Shown here: positions 1 through 7,433 of the stretch, piece after piece
How the letters are laid out: each line of letters begins with the position of its first letter
How positions within the stretch are numbered: the first letter of the stretch is position 1
From: SAR86 cluster bacterium
Lineage (GTDB): Bacteria > Pseudomonadota > Gammaproteobacteria > Magnimaribacterales > D2472
Length of the DNA: 24,604 nucleotides
Assembly: GCA_016779505.1 (NCBI GenBank)
Contig: JADHNM010000008.1
Span: 1 to 24,604, forward strand
Direction of reading: 5' to 3'
The notes under the pieces: generated by a model
What the model was told of the DNA's origin: nothing
What the model saw: only the letters and a program-made list of their open reading frames with translations
The model's database searches: none
Translations under genes and position numbers: made by a program

Positions 1-212
1 TAGAGAGTGGATGTAACATGGTTTTGGTTTGCAATGATAGACCTGCAGCTATAGAGGCTATAAACTTTCTAGAGAAAGAAAAAATTTCTCAGTCACAAAA
101 AGTCATTAGATTAAAAGCTTCGCAATCGATTTCCTGGGTAGACTTGGAAAAAGATGCAAGAAGAATAGATATAATAGATAAACTAAACACCATAGAAAAA
201 CTAAATTTATGA
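1..212 (+). CDS. nagZ: NagZ beta-N-acetylhexosaminidase, C-terminal end (5' partial)
   Basis: The reading frame is open from the window's left edge (first full codon at base 3) to a TGA at 210-212, so this is the tail of a gene that starts outside the window. The residues read GCNMVLVCNDRPAAIEAINF, closely matching the end of the glycoside hydrolase family 3 barrel of NagZ (E. coli has GCDMLLVCNNR there). A short basic and acidic tail ending in a helical segment follows, as in NagZ. NagZ is a cytoplasmic enzyme that removes N-acetylglucosamine from anhydromuropeptides during peptidoglycan recycling. The catalytic residues lie upstream and cannot be checked. The ATG at base 18 is an internal Met, not the start. 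The stop overlaps the next gene's start (ATGA), which implies translational coupling. Confidence 0.85.
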   Translation, partial: ESGCNMVLVCNDRPAAIEAINFLEKEKISQSQKVIRLKASQSISWVDLEKDARRIDIIDKLNTIEKLNL

Positions 213-682
213 CCTCTTTGCCAGATATGTCTGATCAATATTCCGAGCAAATCCAAATTGGTAAACTTGCATTGCAATCCTTTGGAAGCAGGCATTCAAT
301 CTCAGGAGAGATATATACAGTTTCTTGCTCAGACGATAACTCTGTGGTGAAAGAAGTTCTCTCTCGAGAAGGAAAAAATAAAGTTTTGGTTGTTGATGCC
401 TCTGGTGTAACTCATGCCTCCATGATTGGAGACCAAATTGCAGAATCTGCAGTAAAAAATAATTGGGCAGGTATTGTTGTTAATGGCTGCGTTAGAGATG
501 TGGAGGAGCTGAAGAATCTTCCCATAGGTATCTTTGCTAAAGGGGCGGTTGCGCAGAAAACAAATAAAAAAAACCATGGTTTTGAAAATGTTTTAATTTC
601 CTTTGGAAGCGTGGTTATGACTTCAGGTAAATGGATTTACATTGACCAAAACGGCTGGTTAGTTGCAGATAAAAAGCTATAA
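209..682 (+). CDS. rraA: RraA-like protein (RNase E inhibitor fold / HMG aldolase family)
   Basis: This is a 157-residue protein of normal length for the RraA family. Recognisable parts are VLVVDASG (about 59-66), the run GIVVNGCVRD (88-97) and the closing ISFGSVVMTSGKWIYIDQNG. Family members are trimers that act either as regulators of RNase E (E. coli RraA) or as class II 4-hydroxy-4-methyl-2-oxoglutarate/oxaloacetate aldolases. The aldolases need an Arg followed by Asp/Glu after a glycine-led loop. Here G74 and R96-D97 are present, whereas E. coli RraA has Arg-Gln, so an aldolase or oxaloacetate decarboxylase activity is possible and the name rraA is only a family label. It overlaps nagZ by 4 bases at its start and has no clear Shine-Dalgarno. 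Its stop overlaps the convergent acyltransferase gene. Confidence 0.85.
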   Translation: MTSLPDMSDQYSEQIQIGKLALQSFGSRHSISGEIYTVSCSDDNSVVKEVLSREGKNKVLVVDASGVTHASMIGDQIAESAVKNNWAGIVVNGCVRDVEELKNLPIGIFAKGAVAQKTNKKNHGFENVLISFGSVVMTSGKWIYIDQNGWLVADKKL

Positions 683-1558
683 CTCTAAATCTTTTATTGT
701 CTGCTCTTTCTCTAACCAAATTGCATCAACGAATGTTTTGAAGCTTTTTCTGTAATCATCTTCTTCTTCGAAAGATCTATTTTTAAGGTTTTCAGGCAAC
801 AAATATGTCTTTGCCACTACCGTTGCTTTGCTCAAGTCTCCGCATAGGAAGTCCCATGTTGATCTTTTTTCAGATGCATAAACCACAGTAAAATCAACCA
901 AGGTATTTACTTGAGGCATTCCTGATAATGCAATAGCAAGAGCTCCCACTTTTGGTTTTAATAGATTAGCGTAGGGAGATTCTTGCTCAGCATGCTTTTG
1001 CCCTGTAAATCTAGTTCCTTCAGCGAAGCTGAATGCTGTAGAGGGGTTTCTAGAGAATCTTTTTGCAGCTATTTTTGCATTTTCAAAATCCACTTTTTTT
1101 AATTCTGGATTTGCTTGAATTTGAACCCTTGAATGTCTATTCAAAAAAGGCATGTCCACTGTTTTATGAACTAAATAAATAATTGGTATCCACTGTAATT
1201 CTTTTTTCATAAAGAACTTTAAAAGTGGGATTTTTTTATGTCCTGCAGCCAATAAAATAAATATATCAGCCCAAGACTGATGATTGCTCATAGCAATGTA
1301 CCAAGTATCAGTATTCACGTCCTCGGGTATTTGGAAATCCCATTCAAGTTTATGCAATATTCTTAAAGCTGCTGTGATGCTTGCAACAGTGGCACTACCC
1401 ATCGTATTTGAGAGTGAGCCACATGAAACCTTTAAGTTTTTATTTGGAATAATTCTGGGGATATTTACGATTGTTAAGAGGGTAACCGCAAAACTTAGAA
1501 TAATTAAAATTGTAAAAAAGGTAAGAATGCCTATAAAAAATCTTCTAATTTCACTCAT
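677..1558 (-). CDS. YihG-like membrane acyltransferase (PlsC family)
   Basis: A 293-residue lysophospholipid acyltransferase-type protein. An N-terminal hydrophobic segment (about 7-32) should anchor it in the inner membrane. The family motifs are intact: NHQSWAD (92-98) gives the H93-x4-D98 catalytic pair, and FAEGTR (178-183) gives the acyl-acceptor binding block. The segment after the HX4D motif (KKELQWIP and DMPFLNRHSR) and the C-terminal DYRKSFKTFVDAIWLEKEQ resemble E. coli YihG, an acyltransferase of about 310 residues that can act on lysophosphatidic acid. The likely role is acyl-CoA or acyl-ACP dependent acylation of a glycerophospholipid; the exact substrate cannot be read. It is the last gene of a minus-strand unit with mazG and two acyl-CoA dehydrogenases, overlapping mazG by 8 bases. 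Confidence 0.85.
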   Translation of the reverse strand: MSEIRRFFIGILTFFTILIILSFAVTLLTIVNIPRIIPNKNLKVSCGSLSNTMGSATVASITAALRILHKLEWDFQIPEDVNTDTWYIAMSNHQSWADIFILLAAGHKKIPLLKFFMKKELQWIPIIYLVHKTVDMPFLNRHSRVQIQANPELKKVDFENAKIAAKRFSRNPSTAFSFAEGTRFTGQKHAEQESPYANLLKPKVGALAIALSGMPQVNTLVDFTVVYASEKRSTWDFLCGDLSKATVVAKTYLLPENLKNRSFEEEDDYRKSFKTFVDAIWLEKEQTIKDLEL

Positions 1559-2330
1559 GAGACTTTATTTTAACCCAAAATTCTTCAAGCTCGTCTGAGG
1601 TTAGATTGTCTATTTCCTGATTATCTTTGGAAATCTCTTCTTCCATCAGCCTAAAACGCTTTACAAATTTATGATTGGCTTGATTGATGGCTTCACTTGC
1701 GTCTATCTCTAAATGCCGGCTTAAGTTGATAATGGAAAATAACAAATCTCCTAATTCATCTTGAATATTTTCATTATTATTTTGTTGAATCTCAAGCTTG
1801 AGCTCTTTTAATTCTTCTTCAACTTTCTCAATAACATCGAAGCTTTCTTTCCAGTCAAAACCTTTTTTGCTAGCTTTTTTTTGTATTTTTTTTGCTTTTA
1901 AAATTGGAGGCAGTGAGGAGGGTATATCATCAAAGGTATTGAGGGTATCCTGTGAGTTTTTTTCTTGCGCCTTTATTGCATCCCATGCTTGAGTTTGCTC
2001 TTGAGCTGATAGAGGTTTGGGAGCATCTTCAAAGACATGTGGATGTCTTCTAATTAATTTTTTATTTAAGGTATCGACTATCTCATCAAAGTTAAATAAC
2101 TTTAATTCATTGGCTATTTCTGCATGAAATACCACTTGAAGCAAGACATCTCCAAGCTCTTCTTTAAGATTATTATAATCTTTTCTAGCTATAGCATCTG
2201 CGACTTCATAGGCTTCTTCGACCACGCAAGGAGAGAGTGACTCAAGAGTCTGCTCAATATCCCATGGGCATCCGTTATCCTTGTCTCGAAGCATGCGCAT
2301 TGTCTCGAGCAAGGTTGTTATTGAGGTCAT
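1551..2330 (-). CDS. mazG: MazG nucleoside triphosphate pyrophosphohydrolase
   Basis: A 259-residue protein, close to E. coli MazG (263), which hydrolyses (d)NTPs to monophosphates and pyrophosphate and can modulate (p)ppGpp. The N-terminal domain begins with the typical CPWD (21-24) followed by the metal-binding EExxE (E38, E39, E42) and ExxD (E58, D61). A second, C-terminal copy of the fold shows EEELKELKLE followed by DELGDLLF, so both tandem MazG domains are present and this is the long house-cleaning form rather than a single-domain phage-like version. Its ATG shares a base with the stop of the upstream acyl-CoA dehydrogenase (TAATG), indicating translational coupling, and its end overlaps the acyltransferase. 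Nothing looks broken. Confidence 0.95.
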   Translation of the reverse strand: MTSITTLLETMRMLRDKDNGCPWDIEQTLESLSPCVVEEAYEVADAIARKDYNNLKEELGDVLLQVVFHAEIANELKLFNFDEIVDTLNKKLIRRHPHVFEDAPKPLSAQEQTQAWDAIKAQEKNSQDTLNTFDDIPSSLPPILKAKKIQKKASKKGFDWKESFDVIEKVEEELKELKLEIQQNNNENIQDELGDLLFSIINLSRHLEIDASEAINQANHKFVKRFRLMEEEISKDNQEIDNLTSDELEEFWVKIKSHE

Positions 2331-3469
2331 TAGAAACCGCTTATATCTGCATACCTGGCTTGATGAAACTCTGAGGTTCCAAAGATCTGTTCAGCTACTC
2401 GTGCTCTTTTCAGATAAAAACCAATATCATACTCATCGGTTACACCTATACCTCCATGCATCTGAATTGCTTCATTGCTTACTAGGTGAAGCGTTTCACC
2501 AGCTTGGAACTTTGCCAGGCTTGAAAGTCTTTCTAATTCATTTGAATTTTCATCTGCAGCATGCATGGCAGCAATAACTGCTGATTTTGTTAATTCAATC
2601 TCACAAAACATTTTTGCAGCTCTGTGCTGAAGTGCTTGGAAGGAACCAATTTGAACACCAAATTGCTTTCTCTCTTTAAGGTAATTAATCGTTACCTCAA
2701 AAGCTTCTTCAGTGTTTCCTAACATCTCTGCTGAAATAGCTATTCGACCTAAGTCTAGAATTTTTTCAATTGTTTCTCCCGCTAAGTCTTTTTCTCCAAG
2801 CAATGCATTTTGCTCCAACTTGAGGTCAGACATCTCTATGTTTGCATAATTGCGTGAATCCGCCGTTGAGATCTTAGACACATCTAGTCCAGCGATCTTT
2901 TTACTTGCAACAAAAACTGAAATTCCATTAGATTCACCAGATTTACCAGAAGTTCTGGCAACTATTAAAATGGTATCAGCGCTGGAGCCATCAACAACAA
3001 ACACTTTTTTTCCATTCAGGACCCAGTGATCTCCATCAAGAATAGCGGTAGTTTCTATTGCAAAAGGATCATGATGATTTCCTTCGTCTATTGCTAAAGC
3101 TGTTGTTAATTCACCGGCCACTATTTTTGGCAAATAATTCTCTTTTTGATCATCTGAGCCCAGCATATTGATAGCTGAAACTCCAAGAACGGATGTTGAT
3201 AATATGGGAGAGGGAGTAAGGGTTTTACCTAATTCCTGCATGATTACACTGATACCAGCCATCCCAAATTCAGAGCCACCAAATTTTTCAGGAACAAGAA
3301 TTCCAGACCAGCCTAGCTCAACCATTTCTTGCCAAACACCATCATCCCAGCATTGGCTGTTATCGCTATCTCGTAACTCTCTAAAATGAGTCACGGGAGT
3401 TTTATCTCTGGCAAAACTTTGAGCAGTATCTTTTAAAAACTGTTGTTCTTCTGTAAGTATTAATTTCAT
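2330..3469 (-). CDS. Acyl-CoA dehydrogenase, small (non-catalytic) partner subunit
   Basis: A 379-residue acyl-CoA dehydrogenase family protein. N-, middle- and C-terminal ACAD domains can be followed: FGGSEFGMAGISVIMQELG, then a diverged middle domain, then KERKQFGVQIGSFQALQHR. The C-terminal FAD-contact motif QMHGGIGVTDE (336-346) is kept. At the site of the catalytic glutamate, where ordinary ACADs read YEGTSQIQ, it has IFGTSEFH (362-369), so Glu is replaced by Phe363. This pattern is known for the smaller partner of heteromeric enzymes (PimD of pimeloyl-CoA dehydrogenase; the ChsE4-ChsE5/FadE26-FadE27 type of steroid side-chain degradation). It lies 7 bases after the larger subunit gene, with AAGGAA 4 bases before the ATG, and is coupled to mazG by TAATG. 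Substrate is unknown. Confidence 0.85.
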   Translation of the reverse strand: MKLILTEEQQFLKDTAQSFARDKTPVTHFRELRDSDNSQCWDDGVWQEMVELGWSGILVPEKFGGSEFGMAGISVIMQELGKTLTPSPILSTSVLGVSAINMLGSDDQKENYLPKIVAGELTTALAIDEGNHHDPFAIETTAILDGDHWVLNGKKVFVVDGSSADTILIVARTSGKSGESNGISVFVASKKIAGLDVSKISTADSRNYANIEMSDLKLEQNALLGEKDLAGETIEKILDLGRIAISAEMLGNTEEAFEVTINYLKERKQFGVQIGSFQALQHRAAKMFCEIELTKSAVIAAMHAADENSNELERLSSLAKFQAGETLHLVSNEAIQMHGGIGVTDEYDIGFYLKRARVAEQIFGTSEFHQARYADISGF

Positions 3470-3476
3470 ATGTTCC

Positions 3477-4661
3477 TTAGTTAGGGAGATCTAGAACTCT
3501 TCTAGAAATAACATTGAGCTGAACTTCAGAGGTTCCCCCCTCAATTGAATTAGCTTTAGTTCTAAGCCAAGCTTTGGTAATAGCTTGCTCATCATCTGAA
3601 AAACCTTCATTGGTCCACCCTAAGCCTTTATTTCCCATGGCAGCAATCATAAGCTCATAGCGATCTTTATTATGCTCGGTACCATAGTATTTGAACATTG
3701 ATGATGCAGCTGAGGCTTTTGCACCCTCATCTCCAGAGCGCTGAAGAGTCAATCCAAATGCGTGCTCTTTCATTTTGTGTAATGTTATATTTTCTCTTTG
3801 CGCTGGATTAGCTATTTGCCCGTTAGCCTCGCCTAAATATTTCTTCGCTATGTTTACTACATCTGCTCCAGATCCAGTCCCACCTCCAGCAAGACCAAAG
3901 TTGGAAATGAAGTTTCTCTCATGTTGCAAGAGTTTCTTCGCTATAGTCCATCCAGAATTTTCTACTCCCACAAGATTTTCTTTTGGAGCTTTTACATTAT
4001 CAAAAAAAGTCTCACAAAATGGCGATTTACCACTGATGAGTGTGATGGGCTTGGTGCTGACTCCTTCAGTTGCCATATCGATAAGCAAAAAACTAATTCC
4101 GTTATGCTTTGGCTCTTTTGGACCAGTTCTTACAAGGGCAAATATCCAATCTGCTTTGTCAGCATAGGAAGTCCACACTTTCTGACCATTTACTAGATAG
4201 TGATCACCCATGTCTTCTGCTTTGGTTGAGAGACTGGCCAAATCAGATCCTGAGCCAGGTTCGGAATAACCTTGACACCATCTAATTTCACCTTTGATAA
4301 TTTTTGGAAGATGTTCTCTTTTTTGCTCCTCTGAACCAAATTCAATAATGCATGGTGCCAACATCCAAATGCCAAAGCTATTCAACGCAGGTCTTGCTTT
4401 AATTCTAAAGAGCTCCTGATGTAAAACTTTAGTTTGGTCTCTGTCTAAGCCTCCGCCACCATATTCTTTTGGTAAATTAGGAGCAGTCCAACCCTTTTCA
4501 CCCATTCTCTCTAACCATAATTTAGATTCAGGATTCACGTATTTTGCATTTCTGCCACCCCAAACTTCTTCTTCAGGCACCAGAGGAGTTCTCATAGAAG
4601 GAGGACAATTTTCCTCTAACCAATCTCTAACCTCTTGCCTAAATTGTTCTAAATGTTCCAT
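3477..4661 (-). CDS. Acyl-CoA dehydrogenase, large (catalytic) subunit
   Basis: A 394-residue acyl-CoA dehydrogenase with the signature WCQGYSEPGSGSDLA (128-142) for FAD and substrate contact, and EGGTSEVQ near the end, whose Glu374 sits at or next to the catalytic base position. It lacks the usual QxxGGxGxxxE block: the corresponding region reads AAMGNKGLGWTNEG. The smaller partner encoded next keeps that block but lacks the glutamate. Together they fit a heteromeric enzyme with a shared FAD site, as in the PimC-PimD and ChsE4-ChsE5 families, which act on dicarboxylic, branched or steroid side-chain acyl-CoAs. This is the first gene of the minus-strand unit; its promoter should lie in the 74-base gap shared with the divergent alcohol dehydrogenase. 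Cellular location is cytoplasmic. Confidence 0.88.
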   Translation of the reverse strand: MEHLEQFRQEVRDWLEENCPPSMRTPLVPEEEVWGGRNAKYVNPESKLWLERMGEKGWTAPNLPKEYGGGGLDRDQTKVLHQELFRIKARPALNSFGIWMLAPCIIEFGSEEQKREHLPKIIKGEIRWCQGYSEPGSGSDLASLSTKAEDMGDHYLVNGQKVWTSYADKADWIFALVRTGPKEPKHNGISFLLIDMATEGVSTKPITLISGKSPFCETFFDNVKAPKENLVGVENSGWTIAKKLLQHERNFISNFGLAGGGTGSGADVVNIAKKYLGEANGQIANPAQRENITLHKMKEHAFGLTLQRSGDEGAKASAASSMFKYYGTEHNKDRYELMIAAMGNKGLGWTNEGFSDDEQAITKAWLRTKANSIEGGTSEVQLNVISRRVLDLPN

Positions 4662-4735
4662 ATTTTTTGATTGCTTGCGCTTATTTAAAGAGGGGTTATT
4701 ATAATCAAGTAATTATTTTTTTGGTAATTTAAAAT
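4662..4735. promoter_or_regulatory. Divergent promoter region with overlapping -10 elements
   Basis: This 74-base gap separates the divergent acyl-CoA dehydrogenase and alcohol dehydrogenase genes. The run TTATTATAATC holds a perfect TATAAT on the plus strand (4700-4705) and another on the minus strand (4698-4703). On the minus strand a TTACCA (4722-4727) lies 18 bases away as a 4-of-6 match to a -35 box; on the plus strand the best -35 is TTGCGC (4675-4680) with a long 19-base spacer. Predicted leaders would be about 25-30 bases. No clear operator palindrome was seen. Because the two -10 boxes overlap, the polymerases should exclude each other; this is inference. Confidence 0.45.
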
Positions 4736-5782
4736 ATGAAATCATACCAAGTTCCAGAGCCTGGAAAGCCGCTCGTAGAGGTCGAGTCTCCAACACCTGA
4801 GCCAACCGGCAGTCAGGTAATTGTTAAAACCATAGCTTGCGGTGTGTGTCACTCTGATGTACATATTCACTCGGGCGCATTTGATTTGGGCGGAGGCAAT
4901 GAATTACCTGTTCCTGTACCTAATCCATTCACTTTGGGGCATGAAGTTTTTGGTGAAGTTGTCGCAGTAGGCCCAGAGGCAACCAACGTGACTGTTGGTG
5001 ATAAAAGAATTGTTTATCCATGGATAGGTTGCAGCAATTGTGAAGTTTGTTCTAGTGGCGATGAGCATTTATGTAATGCAGGTCCTGTTATTGGCGTTAT
5101 GCAGCCAGGCGGTTTTGGTGATCATGTTGTAGTTCCAGATTCAAAATACTTGCATGATGCAGGAGATACACCTGAACATTTAGCAGGAAGTTATGCTTGC
5201 TCAGGTCTTACAGCTTACAGCGCCCTTAAAAAAGCTGCTCCATATCGTGCTGACAATGATTTAATAATTATTGGTGTTGGAGGTGTTGGCATGATGGGGT
5301 TACAGATTGCCAAGGCAGCCTTTAACTGCAATCCAATTGTTGTAGATGTAGATGAGGAAAAACTCAAATTAGCTCTTGAGAACGGTGCTTCTGCAGCTAT
5401 CAATCCGATGGATGAGGATGCCATGATGAAAATTTTTGAAATTACAGGCGGTAATGCATCCGCTGCTATTGATTTTGTTGGCTCAGAGCAGTCAACTGCT
5501 TTCGGAATAAATCTTTTAAGAAAGGGCGGTAAGTACATTATTGTTGGGCTATATGGCGGCGAGCTAAAGCTACCTTTACCATTAATTCCAATCATGGAAC
5601 GAGGAATTCAGGGATCATACACTGGCAGCCCTGGAGATATGAAAGAGTTAATGGAGTTAGTTAGGTCTGGAAAAGTTGATCCAATCCCTGTAGAAAAGAG
5701 ACCAGCATGTGAAGCAAATCAAACTTTAGATGATCTAAAAAATGGTAAAATTCTTGGCAGAGCTGCCTTAATGCACGACTAA
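4736..5782 (+). CDS. Zinc-dependent alcohol dehydrogenase (MDR family)
   Basis: A 348-residue medium-chain dehydrogenase. The catalytic zinc site is complete: C38 in CGVCHSDVH, H69-E70 in LGHE, and C155. The structural zinc lobe has four cysteines, C99, C102, C105 and C113. The nucleotide-binding fold has GVGGVG (180-185) and an acidic residue after the second strand (VVDVDEEK), which favours NAD over NADP. The enzyme should oxidise an alcohol to an aldehyde or ketone, or the reverse, in the cytoplasm; substrate cannot be assigned. It is alone on its strand, divergent from the acyl-CoA dehydrogenase operon and sharing its control region, so a joint role in oxidising fatty or cyclic alcohols is plausible. 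The ATG lacks a good Shine-Dalgarno. Its stop interlocks with the convergent sir2 gene. Confidence 0.92.
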   Translation: MKSYQVPEPGKPLVEVESPTPEPTGSQVIVKTIACGVCHSDVHIHSGAFDLGGGNELPVPVPNPFTLGHEVFGEVVAVGPEATNVTVGDKRIVYPWIGCSNCEVCSSGDEHLCNAGPVIGVMQPGGFGDHVVVPDSKYLHDAGDTPEHLAGSYACSGLTAYSALKKAAPYRADNDLIIIGVGGVGMMGLQIAKAAFNCNPIVVDVDEEKLKLALENGASAAINPMDEDAMMKIFEITGGNASAAIDFVGSEQSTAFGINLLRKGGKYIIVGLYGGELKLPLPLIPIMERGIQGSYTGSPGDMKELMELVRSGKVDPIPVEKRPACEANQTLDDLKNGKILGRAALMHD

Positions 5783-5796
5783 AGTTCTTGCATTAA
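5768..5796. terminator. Possible bidirectional hairpin at convergent adh/sir2 ends
   Basis: The perfect inverted repeat TTAATGCA (5768-5775) / TGCATTAA (5789-5796) brackets the interlocked stop codons of the two convergent genes. Inside it ACT (5778-5780) can pair with AGT (5783-5785) across a 2-base tip. A run of five Ts follows some 15 bases after the right arm on the plus strand. The stem is AT-rich and no immediate T tract follows, so an intrinsic terminator is only a moderate guess. Confidence 0.35.
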
Positions 5797-6525
5797 TCTA
5801 CCACATATATTTTTCAACTCATCGTTAATGACTATATCCGCCTTTGCGTCATAGCGTGTTTTATCTCTATTTAAAATAATAAGTTTTGACCCCGTCTGCA
5901 TTGCTAAATTTGGTAGTTTTCCTGCAGGCAATACTTTTAAAGATGATCCCATGACTATCATTAAATCACTGTCCTCGACAATATTTGAGGCACGCATCAT
6001 ATCTATTTCATTCATAGGCTGACCAAATGAGATTGTGGCTACTTTTACAACTCCACCACAATTATTACATTTTGGTAGTGGACTATTGAGCTTAATAGCA
6101 TCATGAAAATCTAATATATTTTGTTTCGCATCACACTCCAAACATGCAGCATTGATAGCGCTGCCATGAATTTCTATTATTTTATTTTCTGGGATTCCTG
6201 ATTTTTGATGCAAGCCATCGATATTTTGGGTTATTAAAAAATTGTTTTTTTGCATATTAGTAATTTTTTCAACAAAAGCATGCCCTATATTTGGCAAGAT
6301 TCTTTCAAGCAACGAATGAAGCTCAATATTTCTTTTCCAAGATAGCCTTTGTTTTTCCTTGCTAAGCAGAAACTCATTAAACTGAATAGGTTTATTTTTA
6401 ATCCAAAAACCATCTTTGCTTCTAAAATCAGGCAGTCCAGATTCAGTGCTTATACCAGCCCCAGTAAGAATAACTGTCTGTTTGCTAGCTTTGACTAGCT
6501 TAATGATCTCAAGAAATGTACTCAC
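5779..6525 (-). CDS. cobB: Sir2-family NAD-dependent protein deacylase (CobB-like)
   Basis: A 248-residue sirtuin. Motifs in order: GAGIS (22-26) with GLPDFRS for NAD binding, TQNIDGLH (99-106), catalytic H120 in EIHGS, and a full zinc site C128-x2-C131 ... C153-x2-C156. GSSLKVLPAG near the end is the typical adenine-ribose contact. The usual W/FFGE segment reads ISFGQP. The enzyme removes acetyl or other acyl groups from lysines, producing nicotinamide and O-acyl-ADP-ribose; acetyl-CoA and propionyl-CoA synthetases are classical targets of CobB, which would suit a neighbourhood with propionate metabolism. The start is GTG at 6525: the frame gives no earlier convincing start and the sequence begins just before the NAD fold. 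It is divergent from nadK, another NAD-related gene. Its end overlaps adh by 4 bases. Confidence 0.92.
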   Translation of the reverse strand: MSTFLEIIKLVKASKQTVILTGAGISTESGLPDFRSKDGFWIKNKPIQFNEFLLSKEKQRLSWKRNIELHSLLERILPNIGHAFVEKITNMQKNNFLITQNIDGLHQKSGIPENKIIEIHGSAINAACLECDAKQNILDFHDAIKLNSPLPKCNNCGGVVKVATISFGQPMNEIDMMRASNIVEDSDLMIVMGSSLKVLPAGKLPNLAMQTGSKLIILNRDKTRYDAKADIVINDELKNICGRLMQEL

Positions 6526-6554
6526 AAATTTGCTTTTAAATTGATTTCAAAGAG

Positions 6555-6567
6555 TATAATTGCTCGC
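6555..6567 (+). promoter_or_regulatory. -10 box directly before nadK (leaderless type)
   Basis: A perfect TATAAT (6555-6560) ends 7 bases before the nadK ATG at 6568, placing a normal transcription start at or one base before the A of the ATG. No Shine-Dalgarno sits in between. The best -35 is TTGCTT (6530-6535) with a long 19-base spacer. Confidence 0.45.
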
Positions 6568-7431
6568 ATGTTTAAAAATATAGGCATTGTTTTAAAAAAA
6601 AGCCTCTCATCTAACGAATCATCGGTAGTCAATGGGATGTTAAGTGTTCTGCTGAGCAATACTAAATCTATTTATACAACTAATCAGATTGACTTTGAAG
6701 GTGTAGAAGTTGTTGATTATAAAAAATTTAATAATTTAGTCGATTTAATTATTGTATTTGGTGGGGATGGAACATTATTAGGAGCTGCAAGAAAATTTAT
6801 TGAAATTGAGATTCCAATCTTGGGGATCAATATGGGCGCTGTTGGTTTTCTTACTGATGTAAATATTGAAAATTTTGAATCAGTTATAAGCGATGTTTTT
6901 AATGGCGATTACATTCTTGAAGAAAGAAGTTTGGTAGAAGCGCAATTCTCAGATCAAGAAATTTTTGGGTTAAATGAGGTGCTAATTCATTCAGGATCTT
7001 ATGCTCAGCTCATGAGATATAGATTGTTGATTGATGGCAAGACTGTATATGAGCAGCGTTCAGATGGATTGATTGTCGCTACTCCTACTGGATCAACCGC
7101 ATATGCATTATCTGCTGGGGGATCAATAGTTCATCCAGAATTAAATATCTGGAATATTATTCCGATGATGTCACAGAGCCTTTCATCTAGACCTTTAATA
7201 GTTTCCAACAAGAAATCGATGGAGATTCAGTTAATTGAAGGACCTCTAGATCATGCGATGGTTTGTGTTGATGGTCAGAAAGATATTCCTGTTGAATATA
7301 ATAATTCTATTCATATCTCTAAAAAAAATTCATCTTTAAAAATTATCCATCCTTCTAACAATGATTTTTATGAAGCTTGCAGAGAAAAATTGGGTTGGAG
7401 TTTGGACATTACCACCAAGAAAATCCGTTAG
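6568..7431 (+). CDS. nadK: NAD kinase
   Basis: NAD kinase of 287 residues, phosphorylating NAD to NADP with ATP (or polyphosphate). The family fingerprint is clear: GGDGT (65-69) with the catalytic Asp67, GINMGAVGFLTD, a NEVLIH block, and the DGLIVATPTGSTAYALSAGG diphosphate/NAD segment, then VCVDGQ. I chose ATG 6568 (MFKNIGIV) because it begins right at the first strand as in other NadKs. An earlier in-frame TTG at 6541 would add nine residues but lies upstream of the -10 box. It is the first gene of a plus-strand run through rhomboid, galU, pyrD and topA. It is divergent from the sirtuin, so synthesis of NADP and use of NAD face each other. Confidence 0.95.
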   Translation: MFKNIGIVLKKSLSSNESSVVNGMLSVLLSNTKSIYTTNQIDFEGVEVVDYKKFNNLVDLIIVFGGDGTLLGAARKFIEIEIPILGINMGAVGFLTDVNIENFESVISDVFNGDYILEERSLVEAQFSDQEIFGLNEVLIHSGSYAQLMRYRLLIDGKTVYEQRSDGLIVATPTGSTAYALSAGGSIVHPELNIWNIIPMMSQSLSSRPLIVSNKKSMEIQLIEGPLDHAMVCVDGQKDIPVEYNNSIHISKKNSSLKIIHPSNNDFYEACREKLGWSLDITTKKIR

Positions 7432-7433
7432 TC

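Noticed and set aside
665..704. Imperfect hairpin GCAGA..AAAAG / CTTTT..TCTGC at the rraA/acyltransferase junction
   Set aside because: Two 5-bp stems broken by an internal loop, AT-rich inner stem, no T tract; too weak to call a terminator.
3775..4167. 130-residue plus-strand frame inside the large acyl-CoA dehydrogenase gene
   Set aside because: It lies fully opposite a strongly conserved gene, has no recognisable motif or start signal, and reads like the antisense of coding DNA.
5215..5595. 126-residue minus-strand frame opposite the alcohol dehydrogenase
   Set aside because: Composition is low-complexity Ser/Pro/Ile and it mirrors the conserved dehydrogenase frame; no independent support.
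6541..6567. Upstream TTG start for nadK
   Set aside because: It would put the start codon before the TATAAT box, and the added residues do not match the family's N-terminus.
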